A stretch of DNA of 64,000 bases, from the NCBI GenBank assembly GCA_900545545.1, contig UQZO01000008.1, positions 1 through 64,000 on the forward strand, given 5' to 3'. Shown here piece by piece: positions 16,312 through 25,365 of the stretch (position 1 is the first letter of the stretch; the number at the start of each line of letters is the position of its first letter). The DNA comes from an uncultured Subdoligranulum sp. GTDB taxonomy: Bacteria; Bacillota; Clostridia; Oscillospirales; Ruminococcaceae. Below the pieces are notes generated by a model that saw nothing but the letters and a program-made list of their open reading frames with translations, had not been told where the DNA came from and ran no database searches. The translations under genes and the position numbers were made by a program.

Positions 16312-17340
16312 TCAGGCGTTGTCCCGGGCGGCCAGCATCTTGCATTCCGCCTCGATGACGCGGGAAAGGCCGGTTTCGATGTCCACCTGGGGCACCCAGC
16401 CGTAGACTTCTTTGGCGTGGGCGTTGTCGCAGAGGCTGAACTTGTTCACCTCGTGGTCGAGGATCTCCGCCTTGATGCCGTAGGCCCCGCCGTACAGCTC
16501 GGGATACTTGGCCCAGTAGTGGCTGGTGGGGCAGTATTTGGCCTCGATCTCCTTGCCCATCAGCTTGCAGGCGGTGGCGTAGAGTTCCCGAACCGAGTAG
16601 CTCTGGTTGCTGGAAACGTTCACCGCGTCAAAGCCCTTCTGGGGGCGTTCCACCACCCGCAGGGCCAGGGCGATGAGGTCATCCACATAGACGTAGTCCC
16701 GGCGCTGGTTGCCGTCGGAGTGGAACTCCGGTGTGCGGCCGTAGTACAGTTCCCGGATCATATACCCCACAAAGGGCGGCTGCTTGCGCAGGCAGTCGAT
16801 GTGGGGGCCGTAGACGTTGGCAAACCGCAGGCAGGTCACCGTCATGCCGTAGGTATCGGCAAAGCTCTGGCAGAACCGCTCACCGCAGTACTTGGTGTTG
16901 GGGTAGATCAGCGTGGGGGTGTGGAAGGAGGTTTCCACCGTGGGGAACTCGGTCTCGTTCTCATACATGGCGTTGGTGGAGGCCTGCACCACCTGCTTGA
17001 CGCCGGTGCGGCGGGCACATTCCAAAAGATGCACCAGGCCCAGGGTGTTCACTTCCACCGCCTGCACGGGGTCGCTCTGGCAGTCGGGCAGCGGGGCGAT
17101 GCCCGCAATGTTACAGACCACATCGAACTTTTCCGCCTCGAAGAGGGCCGGAATGGCCTCCCGGTCGCGGATATCCATCCGGCGCACCTCAGGGCCGAAA
17201 TCGTGGTCGTCGAATTTCAGGTTGTCGAGATTGCCGTAGGAGAAGTTATCAATGCCCACGACCTCATCCCCGCGCTGCCACAGCGCGTGCCACAGCTGGC
17301 CGCCGATGAAGCCGGCGGCGCCCGTTACCAGAACTTTCAT
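16312..17340 (-). CDS. NAD-dependent epimerase/dehydratase (extended SDR)
   Basis: The 342-residue protein starts MKVLVTGAAGFIGGQL (Rossmann GxxGxxG) and has YPNTKY as the YxxxK catalytic pair and the DNFSYGNLDNL loop of UDP-sugar 4-epimerases. It most resembles GalE/WbpP-type nucleotide-sugar epimerases. It probably supplies a nucleotide sugar to the neighbouring glycosyltransferases; the exact sugar is unknown. It lies in the operon directly upstream of the nucleotidyltransferase. Confidence 0.88.
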   Translation of the reverse strand: MKVLVTGAAGFIGGQLWHALWQRGDEVVGIDNFSYGNLDNLKFDDHDFGPEVRRMDIRDREAIPALFEAEKFDVVCNIAGIAPLPDCQSDPVQAVEVNTLGLVHLLECARRTGVKQVVQASTNAMYENETEFPTVETSFHTPTLIYPNTKYCGERFCQSFADTYGMTVTCLRFANVYGPHIDCLRKQPPFVGYMIRELYYGRTPEFHSDGNQRRDYVYVDDLIALALRVVERPQKGFDAVNVSSNQSYSVRELYATACKLMGKEIEAKYCPTSHYWAKYPELYGGAYGIKAEILDHEVNKFSLCDNAHAKEVYGWVPQVDIETGLSRVIEAECKMLAARDNA

Positions 17341-17353
17341 GAGAAAAGCCTCC

Positions 17354-18148
17354 TTATTGCTGCACCGGAATCTCGGTGTAGGTGTAATCGTCGATGATGG
17401 TATCCCGCCATTCCCGGGTCACAAAGGCCTTGGGGCTGCGCAGGTAGCGGCCGCAGAGTTTCAGCAGGCTGATGCCGAAGCTGGTGAGCTTGTTGTTGCT
17501 GACCTGGTCCTCCTCCCGCCAGCTGATGGGGAAAAAGAGCACCTTCTGTTTGAGCTGGCACAGGGCCAGGATCATGCAGTCGTTGAAATACAGCGTATCG
17601 GGGAATTTTTTGTAGTATTCGTTTTTCAGCGGCGCCACGGCGTAGAGGTTCAGCCCGCTGCCCAGGTCGGTGATGCGTTTGCGCGCCACCAGCGTGAACA
17701 GGGCGTTGAAACCGTGGTTGCCCACCACCCGCAGGGTGCTGTAGCCCTGGATGCGGCTGCCCTTCATGAACCGGGAACCCAGGCAGCAATCGTACTTTTT
17801 GTAGCTGCCGTCCTGGAGAATGGGCAAAAGGTCAGCGATGGCGCCCTGGTCGTCGCCGTGGAGCACCACCAGATGGTCATACCCGTGGGCGGCGGCGTAG
17901 CCGAACGCCACCTTGTGGCTGCCGCCCAGACCGTAGTTTTTGTCGTTGCGCAACAGATGCACCGGCGCTTCGGGGTGGCGACGGCACCAGTCCTGGACGG
18001 CGTTCTCGGTGCCGTCGGTGGAGCGGTTGTTCACCACGATGCACTCCCCCACCCAGGGGGCGATGCGGGCGTCCAGCAGCTGGGACAGCACCCGCGGCAC
18101 CTGTTTTTCGCAGTTGTACGCAGGGATGAAGACAAGCAGTTTTTCCAT
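17354..18148 (-). CDS. Family 2 glycosyltransferase, DPM1/polyprenyl-phosphate type
   Basis: The 264-residue GT-A protein begins LLVFIPAYNCEKQVPRVL, has the VVNNRSTDGT segment, and shows the metal-binding VVLHGDDQGAIADLLP, in which HGDDQ replaces the usual DADLQ of dolichol-phosphate-mannose synthases. No transmembrane segment is evident. Because the next gene upstream is a polytopic GT-C-like protein, it may make a polyprenyl-phosphate sugar donor for that enzyme (inference). Confidence 0.85.
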   Translation of the reverse strand: MEKLLVFIPAYNCEKQVPRVLSQLLDARIAPWVGECIVVNNRSTDGTENAVQDWCRRHPEAPVHLLRNDKNYGLGGSHKVAFGYAAAHGYDHLVVLHGDDQGAIADLLPILQDGSYKKYDCCLGSRFMKGSRIQGYSTLRVVGNHGFNALFTLVARKRITDLGSGLNLYAVAPLKNEYYKKFPDTLYFNDCMILALCQLKQKVLFFPISWREEDQVSNNKLTSFGISLLKLCGRYLRSPKAFVTREWRDTIIDDYTYTEIPVQQ

Positions 18149-18222
18149 CGGTCAGGCTCCTTTAAAAGAATCCGCAGAATTTCGATTTCAGCATAGCACA
18201 AAATACCGCCCCCTGCAACGGG

Positions 18223-19941
18223 TCACCGGGCCCGGCCGTCCACCACCAGCACCTGCAAACTGGCCGTGCCATGGGTGACGGTGTAGCGGTCGGTGATGGC
18301 GAGATTTTCCTCGATCCAGGCGTGGAACTCCGTCATATCCCGCACCTCGGCGTCATCGTAGAGGATGACGTCGGGCAGCTTTTCGGGCATTTCCTCATAG
18401 TACTGCACAAAGCGGGGGTCGCTGTCGGTACCGGAAATCACCGAGGCCTGGCCCACGGTCAGGGTGCCGTCGGCCATCAGAAAGCCCAGGCCGTGCTGTT
18501 CGCCGATGGCCTGCAGCAGCTGCTGCCCGGCGCAGGGTTCCAGCGCCTCATACAGGCATTCCTGCATGTCGGCGGCCTTTTCATCGGCCCAGATGCCCTT
18601 GGCGGGACCGGTTTCGATCTGCACCAGCGGGGTATCAGCCACATTGGCGGATTTCCAGCCGGTGGTCTCCACGCACCACAACCGGCAGACGGCCAGAAAG
18701 ACCAGCATCGCCCCCAGGGCGGCGTACCCCGTCAGCCGGACGGGACGTACCTCGGCCCGCACCAGCAGCACCAGCCCGCAGAGGGCCGGCCAGGTGAGAT
18801 ACATAAAGGTAGCAGGCAGCCCCAGCAGCGTGGAGCGCAGGATGAAAGCGTAGGCCGCCAGCCCCGGCAGATACCCCAGCCAGAACAGTTCCGCCGCGCC
18901 GGGCTGCCGCCGGGCGCGCCAGAAAACCCAGGCCCCGGCCAGCACCAGCACCGGCACAAACTGCCGTTCGTCCAGGCTGCCGTCCAGCACGGCGCGCGCC
19001 GTGCATTGCAAGGCCGCCAAAGCGCCCCAGCTGCCCAGCAAAAGGCTGACACCGCCAGGCAAAGCCCCGCGCCGCCAGCGTACCACCGCACAGAGGACCG
19101 CCGCCCCCAGCAGCGGCCACAGCAGGCTGCGCACCACCGGCAGCGCCTGCTGCGCCAGCAGGGCCAGGCGTTCGGCGGCCGTAAAGCTGTACTGCGGGTC
19201 GTGGAGGATCAGCCCCACCCGCTCCAGGAAGGCGCCCAGGTCAAAACCCATGCCCTGCAGCGCCCAGATCAAAAACGCCCCGCCGCAGACGGCGCAGCTG
19301 CCCAGCAGCAGCCAGGCTCCCCGGGGGATGCCGAAGAACCGCTTTTCCCCGCCCCGGCGGCCCAGCACCACCACCCCCACCCAGAGGAAGGGGAACGCCG
19401 CAATGCTCTGGGGGAAAGCCAGAAAGCCGAAACAGGCGCACACCGCGCCCAATACCACCAGCCAGGGGCGGCGGAAGCCCCGGGTGACATAGTGGTGGAG
19501 GCAGAGAAAGGTCGCCACCGTAAAGTGGAACTGCTGGCCGGTGTAATCAGGCCCCAGGAACCACTTGGGGATATAGAGGAAAAGCACCAGCGCCGCCAGA
19601 GCGGCCCCGCCGCGGCCCAGGTCCCGCCGGAATTCCCGGTAGAACACCCAGCTCATGGCCGCCTTGCAGGCCAGCACCACCAGCCGGAAGAAAAGCAGCA
19701 CCCCGGTGGTGGTACCGGTAACGCCCAGATACACTGCCAGCAGCGCGGCCGCCGGCAGCGCGGAGAGCTGGTGGGGTTCCCACATAGTGGCAAAAAGCCG
19801 GTCGCCGCTGACGAGGCGATACCCCAGCGAGAGGGCGTATTCCTCGTCGATTTCCAGCCCGGTGAACGCCGTGCGCAGCATGACCAACCCGCACAGCACC
19901 GCCAGAACGGCCCACAGCGCCTTGGTTTTGCGTTGGGTCAT
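18223..19941 (-). CDS. Polytopic membrane protein, GT-C glycosyltransferase-like
   Basis: The 572-residue protein starts at the ATG at 19941, which overlaps the GT6 stop by 4 bases. It has about ten hydrophobic segments, an early periplasmic acidic motif FTGLEIDEEYALSLGYR after the first segment, and a soluble C-terminal domain of about 130 residues. The acidic motif after TM1 and the topology are those of GT-C enzymes (PMT/ArnT/GT39-like) that use polyprenyl-phosphate sugars. No closer family could be named. Other roles in glycan export cannot be excluded. Confidence 0.7.
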   Translation of the reverse strand: MTQRKTKALWAVLAVLCGLVMLRTAFTGLEIDEEYALSLGYRLVSGDRLFATMWEPHQLSALPAAALLAVYLGVTGTTTGVLLFFRLVVLACKAAMSWVFYREFRRDLGRGGAALAALVLFLYIPKWFLGPDYTGQQFHFTVATFLCLHHYVTRGFRRPWLVVLGAVCACFGFLAFPQSIAAFPFLWVGVVVLGRRGGEKRFFGIPRGAWLLLGSCAVCGGAFLIWALQGMGFDLGAFLERVGLILHDPQYSFTAAERLALLAQQALPVVRSLLWPLLGAAVLCAVVRWRRGALPGGVSLLLGSWGALAALQCTARAVLDGSLDERQFVPVLVLAGAWVFWRARRQPGAAELFWLGYLPGLAAYAFILRSTLLGLPATFMYLTWPALCGLVLLVRAEVRPVRLTGYAALGAMLVFLAVCRLWCVETTGWKSANVADTPLVQIETGPAKGIWADEKAADMQECLYEALEPCAGQQLLQAIGEQHGLGFLMADGTLTVGQASVISGTDSDPRFVQYYEEMPEKLPDVILYDDAEVRDMTEFHAWIEENLAITDRYTVTHGTASLQVLVVDGRAR

Positions 19942-20789
19942 ACGTGGCCACCGCCTTTCAGACTTTTGTGCAGCAGCGCGTCCCGCGCATACCAGAGATA
20001 GGGCAGGTAATTTTCCCGGAAAGCCCCCCATTTACGGACCAGCCAGCTTTGGGTGCGGGCCTCTTTGTGCTTTATCGCCGCCACATCAAAGTAGCGGGCT
20101 TTATCCCGCACCACGATCTTGGGCTCAAAGGGCATGTCCCAGCCCTCGGGGTACCAGTAGGCAGGGGTCAGCAGGCGGTAGTCGCTGCGCTCGGCCGCAT
20201 AGCGGTTGAGCTGGCTTTCGTCGTGCCACAGGGCGATGACGCCGTTTGCCAGGTCCTGCTCGGTGCGGCGTTCCAGCTCATGGCAAAGGGCCAGAAAAGC
20301 CGCCGCCGTGCCGCCGTTGAGCCCGCCGGAAACATAATGCCGCCCGCAGTTGTAGGGGATGTAGGCGGTGCTTCTGGGGTTGCGGTCGTAGGAGAAAAAC
20401 ATCGGCTTTTTGTTCCAGAAGCCGGGCTGCTGCACCAGCAGCAGGTTTTCGCCTTTCTCGGGCCGGGGCAGAAATTCCTCCGCCGTGACGGTCTTTTCGC
20501 AGACGAGGTTGGCGTTGAAGAAAAAGAGGAAATCACAGGCGGAGAGCGCCGCTTCCTGGCTGAGAAAGATGGAGAACCGCCGCAAGGTGCTGTAGGGCCA
20601 GTCGTAGCCTTGCTGGTAAATGCGGTGGACGTTGGGGGCGGTTTCCCCTTCGATGGTTTCGGCGTCGGTAAAAACGAAATATTCTTTTTCGCACCCGGGC
20701 AGGAAGTTCTGTTCAAAGCTGCGGTAAAATTCCGGCCAGAACACGGTATATTTCCCGGTGCAGAGGTAGAGCATCCCGATTTTCGGCAT
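19938..20789 (-). CDS. Family 6 glycosyltransferase (ABO blood-group transferase-like)
   Basis: The 283-residue protein matches bacterial GT6 enzymes: it begins IGMLYLCTGKYTVFWPEFY, has EYFVFTD, and then FLFFFNANLVC, where N92-A93-N94 replaces the DXD of the animal enzymes, as in metal-independent bacterial GT6. The C-terminal WHDESQLNRY (188-197) holds the conserved catalytic Glu region. The family adds alpha-1,3-linked Gal or GalNAc to galactose, often fucosylated. The ATG at 20789 is 6 bases after AGGAG; another ATG lies one codon upstream. It sits three genes from a GT11 fucosyltransferase. Confidence 0.88.
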   Translation of the reverse strand: MPKIGMLYLCTGKYTVFWPEFYRSFEQNFLPGCEKEYFVFTDAETIEGETAPNVHRIYQQGYDWPYSTLRRFSIFLSQEAALSACDFLFFFNANLVCEKTVTAEEFLPRPEKGENLLLVQQPGFWNKKPMFFSYDRNPRSTAYIPYNCGRHYVSGGLNGGTAAAFLALCHELERRTEQDLANGVIALWHDESQLNRYAAERSDYRLLTPAYWYPEGWDMPFEPKIVVRDKARYFDVAAIKHKEARTQSWLVRKWGAFRENYLPYLWYARDALLHKSLKGGGHV

Positions 20790-22321
20790 CATGCGCTCCT
20801 TTTTTGTTTGAGTTTGTGCCAGATTCCGGCGGCGTACTGGCGCAGATAGGCGGCATCGCTGCCCCAGCCGTAGACCACCAGATTCACCAGGTTGGGCAGG
20901 AGGCAGACGATGATGACCCGGGGCACCAGGCCCAGCCAGCCCTGGATGGGTACCGCTTCGCAGACCCCCCAGGTGCCGCCCATGCACACCGCCAGCGTGA
21001 CGAGGTGCAGCGCCTGGGCCCGGAGATAATGCCCGAGACTGCCCTGCATATACCGGCGGAACACCACCACGACCCGGCCCGCCCACATGATGCAGTGGGC
21101 CACCACGGTGGCAATGAGAGCGCCGGTGATATCAAACACCGGGAACAGCGCGAAGCTGAGAATGAGGTTGACGGCGGCGGAAGTTACCATAAACCACTGG
21201 TCCTGCTCAAAGTGGCCCAGCACCGCCCGGTAACTGCCCAGCATGCGGTGGTTCCAGCCCACGTATTCGTTCAGGCAGAAAACCAGCACAAAGCCCAAAG
21301 GCAGCAGCCAGTCATCCCCCATCCAGGCCGCCATAAAGGGCTGGAACAGGCAGAAGTAGGCCGTGGCCACAAAACTGCCGAACAGGTAGCTGAAAAGGTC
21401 CATGCCCCAGAACACCTGTTTGTCGTGGTCGTTGGCGGCGGCGGATTTATCGTAGACGATGTTGCCGATGGCGGCGGCAAAACTGTCCATGATCTTGTTG
21501 CCCAGATCGGTGGCACTCGTCGAGATATTGGTGTAGTTGCCCAGCAGCGTGGTCTGGAGAGAACCGCCCATGCGGGAGGTGACGATGGTATCCGACGAGC
21601 CGTAGATGGTGTTGGACAGCCGGTGCACCAGATAATACCGCAGATCGTGGAAGATGCCCAGGTCCTTGAAGTCCCGGAAGGAGACTTTGACATCGTGGAC
21701 GTAGGGGAAATCCTTGCGGAAGCGGCGGGCAATGACCAGGTTGGCGCAGACATTGCAGACGATGGACACGCTGAAATAGAGCACGTAGTTGGGGCACCAC
21801 AGCGACACTGCGATCTTGGCCAGAGAGGTGAGGACGTTGAAGAAGAAGTCGATGCGGGTGCACAGATACCCCTGCTGGGTGCAGGTGTACATCAGCCGCC
21901 GGGTGACGAGGAAATAACTGCACAGCGTGGACACCACGTTGAGGCCGTACACCGTGTAGCCGGTAGCCAGCGGCACATCGGGCATGATCCAGGGCAGGGC
22001 GGCGGCGCCCAGCAGCGCCAGCACTGCAATGGCCAGGCCCACCGCCCGGTAGGCCCACTTGTACATGGACATGTACTTGCTGATCTTTTCCTCGTTTTTG
22101 GCGGCGATCTGCTCATACAGGCGATAGCTGATGACGCTGCCCACGCCGAACTCGGCGATGGAGAAGAAGTTGAACAGCTGGGTGACCACCTGGGAGGCGG
22201 TGCTGATCTGGGTACCGAAGTTATAGACCAGCAGCCGCCGGGTGACAAGGCCCAGCAACAGCAGCAGCAGGCTGGACCCCACCGCGTAAGCCATATTGAT
22301 CAGGGTACGTCTGGTTCGCAA
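20789..22321 (-). CDS. Wzx-like polysaccharide flippase (MOP superfamily)
   Basis: The 510-residue protein has about 12-14 hydrophobic helices and starts RTRRTLINMAYAVGSSLLLLLLG, the usual N-terminus of O-antigen/teichoic acid flippases. It contains the conserved charged loop DLRYYLVHRLSNTIYGSSD typical of this group. It would move undecaprenyl-linked repeat units across the membrane. It lies in the middle of the glycosyltransferase genes and overlaps GT6 translation. No Wzy polymerase was recognised, though the GT-C-like protein could be misjudged. Confidence 0.85.
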   Translation of the reverse strand: MRTRRTLINMAYAVGSSLLLLLLGLVTRRLLVYNFGTQISTASQVVTQLFNFFSIAEFGVGSVISYRLYEQIAAKNEEKISKYMSMYKWAYRAVGLAIAVLALLGAAALPWIMPDVPLATGYTVYGLNVVSTLCSYFLVTRRLMYTCTQQGYLCTRIDFFFNVLTSLAKIAVSLWCPNYVLYFSVSIVCNVCANLVIARRFRKDFPYVHDVKVSFRDFKDLGIFHDLRYYLVHRLSNTIYGSSDTIVTSRMGGSLQTTLLGNYTNISTSATDLGNKIMDSFAAAIGNIVYDKSAAANDHDKQVFWGMDLFSYLFGSFVATAYFCLFQPFMAAWMGDDWLLPLGFVLVFCLNEYVGWNHRMLGSYRAVLGHFEQDQWFMVTSAAVNLILSFALFPVFDITGALIATVVAHCIMWAGRVVVVFRRYMQGSLGHYLRAQALHLVTLAVCMGGTWGVCEAVPIQGWLGLVPRVIIVCLLPNLVNLVVYGWGSDAAYLRQYAAGIWHKLKQKRSA

Positions 22322-22327
22322 AACGGG

Positions 22328-23326
22328 TTATCCTTTCTTGGCATGGGCTGCCAGCCACAGGGTGAACCGCGGGCCGAACAGCCGCATCATGGTGCGGAAG
22401 ATCCGCCAGTCCCGGCGGGTGTTTACTTCGACGCCGTGGCTATACAGGGGGCGCAGCTGCCGGATATATTTCAGGCATCTGCGGCGGATGGCGGCATCGG
22501 GTATGGCGGCGGTGCGGGCCTGGGGCCAGAACACATCGGCCGCCGCATCGCACATCACGGCGTAGGTGGCGGCGTCCACATGGCCGGCTGCCGCCAGGGC
22601 GGCCAGGTGCCGCTGGGCGGCTGCCAGCCCCTTGAACCGCTTGGGCAGGTTCCTGGCATCGGTGAGCAGGCTCCCCTGCCGCCCCACCCGGTAGTGGGTG
22701 AACACCACATCCAGGAAATAGAGCCGCTGGCATTGGGTCAGCAGCAGCAGGTCAAAGGGCCAGTCCTCGGCCCAGCGCACATCGGGCCAGAAATGCAGGT
22801 TGTTTTCCACCAGCCAGGCCCGGCGCAGGCAATATTTCCACACCGACCAGTGCCCCGCCGCATACAGCGCATGGAGCCGCTCGGCATAGTCGCTGCTGTC
22901 GAAGGGACCGGGCAGCAGCCGCAGCCCCTCGTGCTCTTTCAGGGTGCCGTCGGGCAGCCATTCCAGGTGCTTGCCAACGTACCAGTCGTAGCCGGGGTGG
23001 GCAGCCAGTTCCCGGCGCAGGGCCGCCAGCAGCCCCGGGGCCATGGCGTCGTCACTGTCCAGAAAGAGAATCCACTCCCCCGCGGCGGCTTTCAGCCCCG
23101 TGTTGCGGGCGGCGGCCAGGCCGCCGTTTTGCCGGTGGATGACCCGCACGCCGGGAATCTCCCGGGCAAAGGCATCGCACATCTGGGGGCACAGATCGGT
23201 GGAACCGTCGTCCACCAGCAGGCATTCCCAGTCCCGGGGGCCTTCCTGCTCGGCCACGCTCTTGATGCACGCCGCCAGATAGTTCTGCACGTTGTACACC
23301 GGTATGATGATGGAAAACAGCGGCAT
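22328..23326 (-). CDS. Family 2 glycosyltransferase
   Basis: The 332-residue GT-A enzyme has the canonical start FSIIIPVYNVQNYLAACIKSV, the nucleotide-binding LLVDDGSTD, and the metal motif FLDSDDAM near residue 90. The C-terminal 120 residues are helical and basic. It is soluble or peripheral and likely adds one sugar to the lipid-linked repeat unit. It lies just upstream of the flippase gene with a 6-base gap. Donor and linkage are not predictable. Confidence 0.88.
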   Translation of the reverse strand: MPLFSIIIPVYNVQNYLAACIKSVAEQEGPRDWECLLVDDGSTDLCPQMCDAFAREIPGVRVIHRQNGGLAAARNTGLKAAAGEWILFLDSDDAMAPGLLAALRRELAAHPGYDWYVGKHLEWLPDGTLKEHEGLRLLPGPFDSSDYAERLHALYAAGHWSVWKYCLRRAWLVENNLHFWPDVRWAEDWPFDLLLLTQCQRLYFLDVVFTHYRVGRQGSLLTDARNLPKRFKGLAAAQRHLAALAAAGHVDAATYAVMCDAAADVFWPQARTAAIPDAAIRRRCLKYIRQLRPLYSHGVEVNTRRDWRIFRTMMRLFGPRFTLWLAAHAKKG

Positions 23327-23344
23327 GCCGACTCCCCTTTCCTG

Positions 23345-24262
23345 TTACTTCGTTTCGATGCGCTGCCAGTCCGGCTGGTAGAGCGCCGTCTGTTTGGTGT
23401 GGGCGTACCAGCGGTCGGGCGCCCAGACCTGCCGGTCCGGCGCGGCCAGATACTGCGCCCACCAGCTGTAGGTGGAATTGCTGAGGATGAATCCCCGGCA
23501 GAGGGACATGAGGTTCATATCCCCCACGGCATCCCCCCGGGGCATGAACACCGCAGGCAGACCGGCGGTGTCGAGATGTTCTTTCGCCCAGTCGATGTCA
23601 TCGGAAAAGACAAAGAGTGTGGCGTCCGGGTGAGTTTGGGCCACAGCGGCCGCCGCCCGGGCATAGTAGGCCGGGGTGCAGACCTGCAGGATGGCGTTTT
23701 CCGGCTTGCAGTAGTCTCCCCGGCGCAGATGCACCGCCACCGGCCAGGCCGCCCCGCGGATTTTATCGGCTTCTTCTCCGGCGGGTTCCTCTTTGGCCCG
23801 CAGTTCCGCCCGGATGGTGGGGGCGAAATCCGCAAAATAGGCTTCGCCCTGGAAGTACCCCCAGGCGAGGAAATCTTTGGCGGGGCCGCGGCGCACCGGC
23901 ACATAGCCATCGGTGGCAAAGTGCACCCCCAACAGATTGAGCAGCGGGGCCCAGCGGCGCTCCCACCGGTTCCAGTCCCGGGCCAGCAGCCCCTGGCGCT
24001 GCTCGGCCTTGATCATCAGCGCCTTGGCGGCGTTCTGCCGGGGCAGATGGTTTTTGGCAAAACCCGGCTCGGCCAGGATTTTCACCTTCGGTGAGAGATT
24101 CAGGGCTTCCAGTGCACAGACGGTGTGGGCAGGGGCGCCGTCCCGCCAGTCCTGCCGGTCCAGCAGGGTGACGGGCTCGCCGCAGCGCAGCCCCAGCGCC
24201 CGGGCAAAGGCATAGATGAACATCTGGTTGCCCAGGCCACCGGCCAGTTCGGCGTAGATCAT
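23345..24262 (-). CDS. Family 11 alpha-1,2-fucosyltransferase-like
   Basis: The 305-residue protein shows all GT11 motifs: AGGLGNQMFIYAFARAL (7-23), HLRRGDYCK near 173 for GDP-fucose binding, FSDDIDW near 217, and the C-terminal SLCRGFILSNSTYSWW. GT11 enzymes transfer L-fucose from GDP-Fuc to galactose, making H-type structures, although a few act on other acceptors. No GDP-fucose synthesis genes (gmd/fcl or fkp) are in the window, so the donor must come from elsewhere. Its start overlaps the upstream GT4 stop by 4 bases. Confidence 0.9.
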   Translation of the reverse strand: MIYAELAGGLGNQMFIYAFARALGLRCGEPVTLLDRQDWRDGAPAHTVCALEALNLSPKVKILAEPGFAKNHLPRQNAAKALMIKAEQRQGLLARDWNRWERRWAPLLNLLGVHFATDGYVPVRRGPAKDFLAWGYFQGEAYFADFAPTIRAELRAKEEPAGEEADKIRGAAWPVAVHLRRGDYCKPENAILQVCTPAYYARAAAAVAQTHPDATLFVFSDDIDWAKEHLDTAGLPAVFMPRGDAVGDMNLMSLCRGFILSNSTYSWWAQYLAAPDRQVWAPDRWYAHTKQTALYQPDWQRIETK

Positions 24263-25365
24263 GCGCGGCCTCCCAGTTGATCGTAGAGTTGTTCCATCCG
24301 GGCGGCGGCGGTGTGCAGCTCATACCCGGCGGCGGAAAGTTCCGCCCAGTGGTCGGCGTGGTCCCCCTGCCCGGCGATGCCATTGGCCGTGGCGGCCCAC
24401 TGATTCAGCGGAGCGTCCAGCGGCAGAAAATGCACAAGGTCGGTCACGGCGCCGTCGTTTGGCACGTTGGTGGAGGCAAGGCAGGGCACGCCGCAGCCCT
24501 GGGCTTCCACCAGGGTGACGGGGCTGCCCTCAAAGTTGCTGGGCAGCAAAAACAGATCGAAGGCGTTCATGTAGGCGGGCACATCGCTTTGCACGCCGGC
24601 AAAAATCACCCGGTCGGTCAGGCCGTGGCGGGTAGCGGCAGCCCGCATTTCTTCCTCCATCTCGCCGGTGCCGACGAGCAGCAGTTTCCAGGCGGGGTCG
24701 GTGTCCGCCAGGGCGGCGAACACTTCCATTAAGAACAACGGGTTTTTCTGGTGGTTCAGCCGCCCCACAAACCCGGCCAGCCGGTCGGTATCGGCAATGC
24801 CGTACTGTTTGCGGGTGGCGGCCCGGGCTGCAGCGTCGGGGTGAAAACGCCCCTGGTCCACGGCGTTGCAGGCCACGGCGAAATTAGGCTTGCGGTCGAT
24901 GTGGTCGCCAAAGACGAACCGCCCCGCCGCCACGCCGCAGCCGAGGAAATAATCGACAAAGAGCTGGTAGACGCCGTGGGCCACCCGCCAGGTCAGCGTC
25001 AGGGGCGGGTAGACGATGTGGCTGTGCACGATGATCCTGGCACGGGGGCAAAGCAGGCGCATCATGCCGCAGACCGGCGCGCCGATCTTGCTGGCGGTGT
25101 GGTAGTGGATGATGTCGTAGTCCTTATGGGTGCGCAGATGCTGCCACAGCGCCCGGATGCGGTCCTTTTTGTGGTCGGGCACAGCGATGATGTGCACGCC
25201 TTTGGCTTCCAGCGCCGGGGCGGTGCTGGCCTGGTCCGGCGGGCATTGCCCCACAAAGAGGTCCACCTGGTACCGGGCGGTGTCCAGGTGCAGCAGCAGG
25301 TTCTGCACATACCGCTGCACGCCGCTTTGCACGCCCAGGTGGTTGCTGATCATCAGAATGCGCAT
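24259..25365 (-). CDS. Family 4 glycosyltransferase
   Basis: The 368-residue GT-B protein begins ILMISNHLGVQSGVQRYVQNLL and has the GT4 donor-binding segment LPSNFEGSPVTLVEAQGCGVPCLAS with the conserved E-x7-E pair. The acceptor side has KIGAPVCGMMRLLCP. It is a retaining enzyme of the capsule/EPS type. It is the first gene after a 675-base gene-free stretch, so it may have its own promoter or depend on readthrough. A repeat palindrome lies 31 bases upstream. Confidence 0.88.
   Translation of the reverse strand: MRILMISNHLGVQSGVQRYVQNLLLHLDTARYQVDLFVGQCPPDQASTAPALEAKGVHIIAVPDHKKDRIRALWQHLRTHKDYDIIHYHTASKIGAPVCGMMRLLCPRARIIVHSHIVYPPLTLTWRVAHGVYQLFVDYFLGCGVAAGRFVFGDHIDRKPNFAVACNAVDQGRFHPDAAARAATRKQYGIADTDRLAGFVGRLNHQKNPLFLMEVFAALADTDPAWKLLLVGTGEMEEEMRAAATRHGLTDRVIFAGVQSDVPAYMNAFDLFLLPSNFEGSPVTLVEAQGCGVPCLASTNVPNDGAVTDLVHFLPLDAPLNQWAATANGIAGQGDHADHWAELSAAGYELHTAAARMEQLYDQLGGRA

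Noticed and set aside
13544..17397. Long plus-strand frames antisense to the kinase fusion, nucleotidyltransferase and epimerase
   Set aside because: The minus-strand products have clear motifs and overlapping start/stop codons. The plus-strand frames have none.
20804..24094. A 1096-codon open frame on the plus strand across the flippase, GT2 and GT11 genes
   Set aside because: It is antisense to clearly recognised genes and has shadow composition (His, Gly and Gln rich). High GC content suppresses stop codons.
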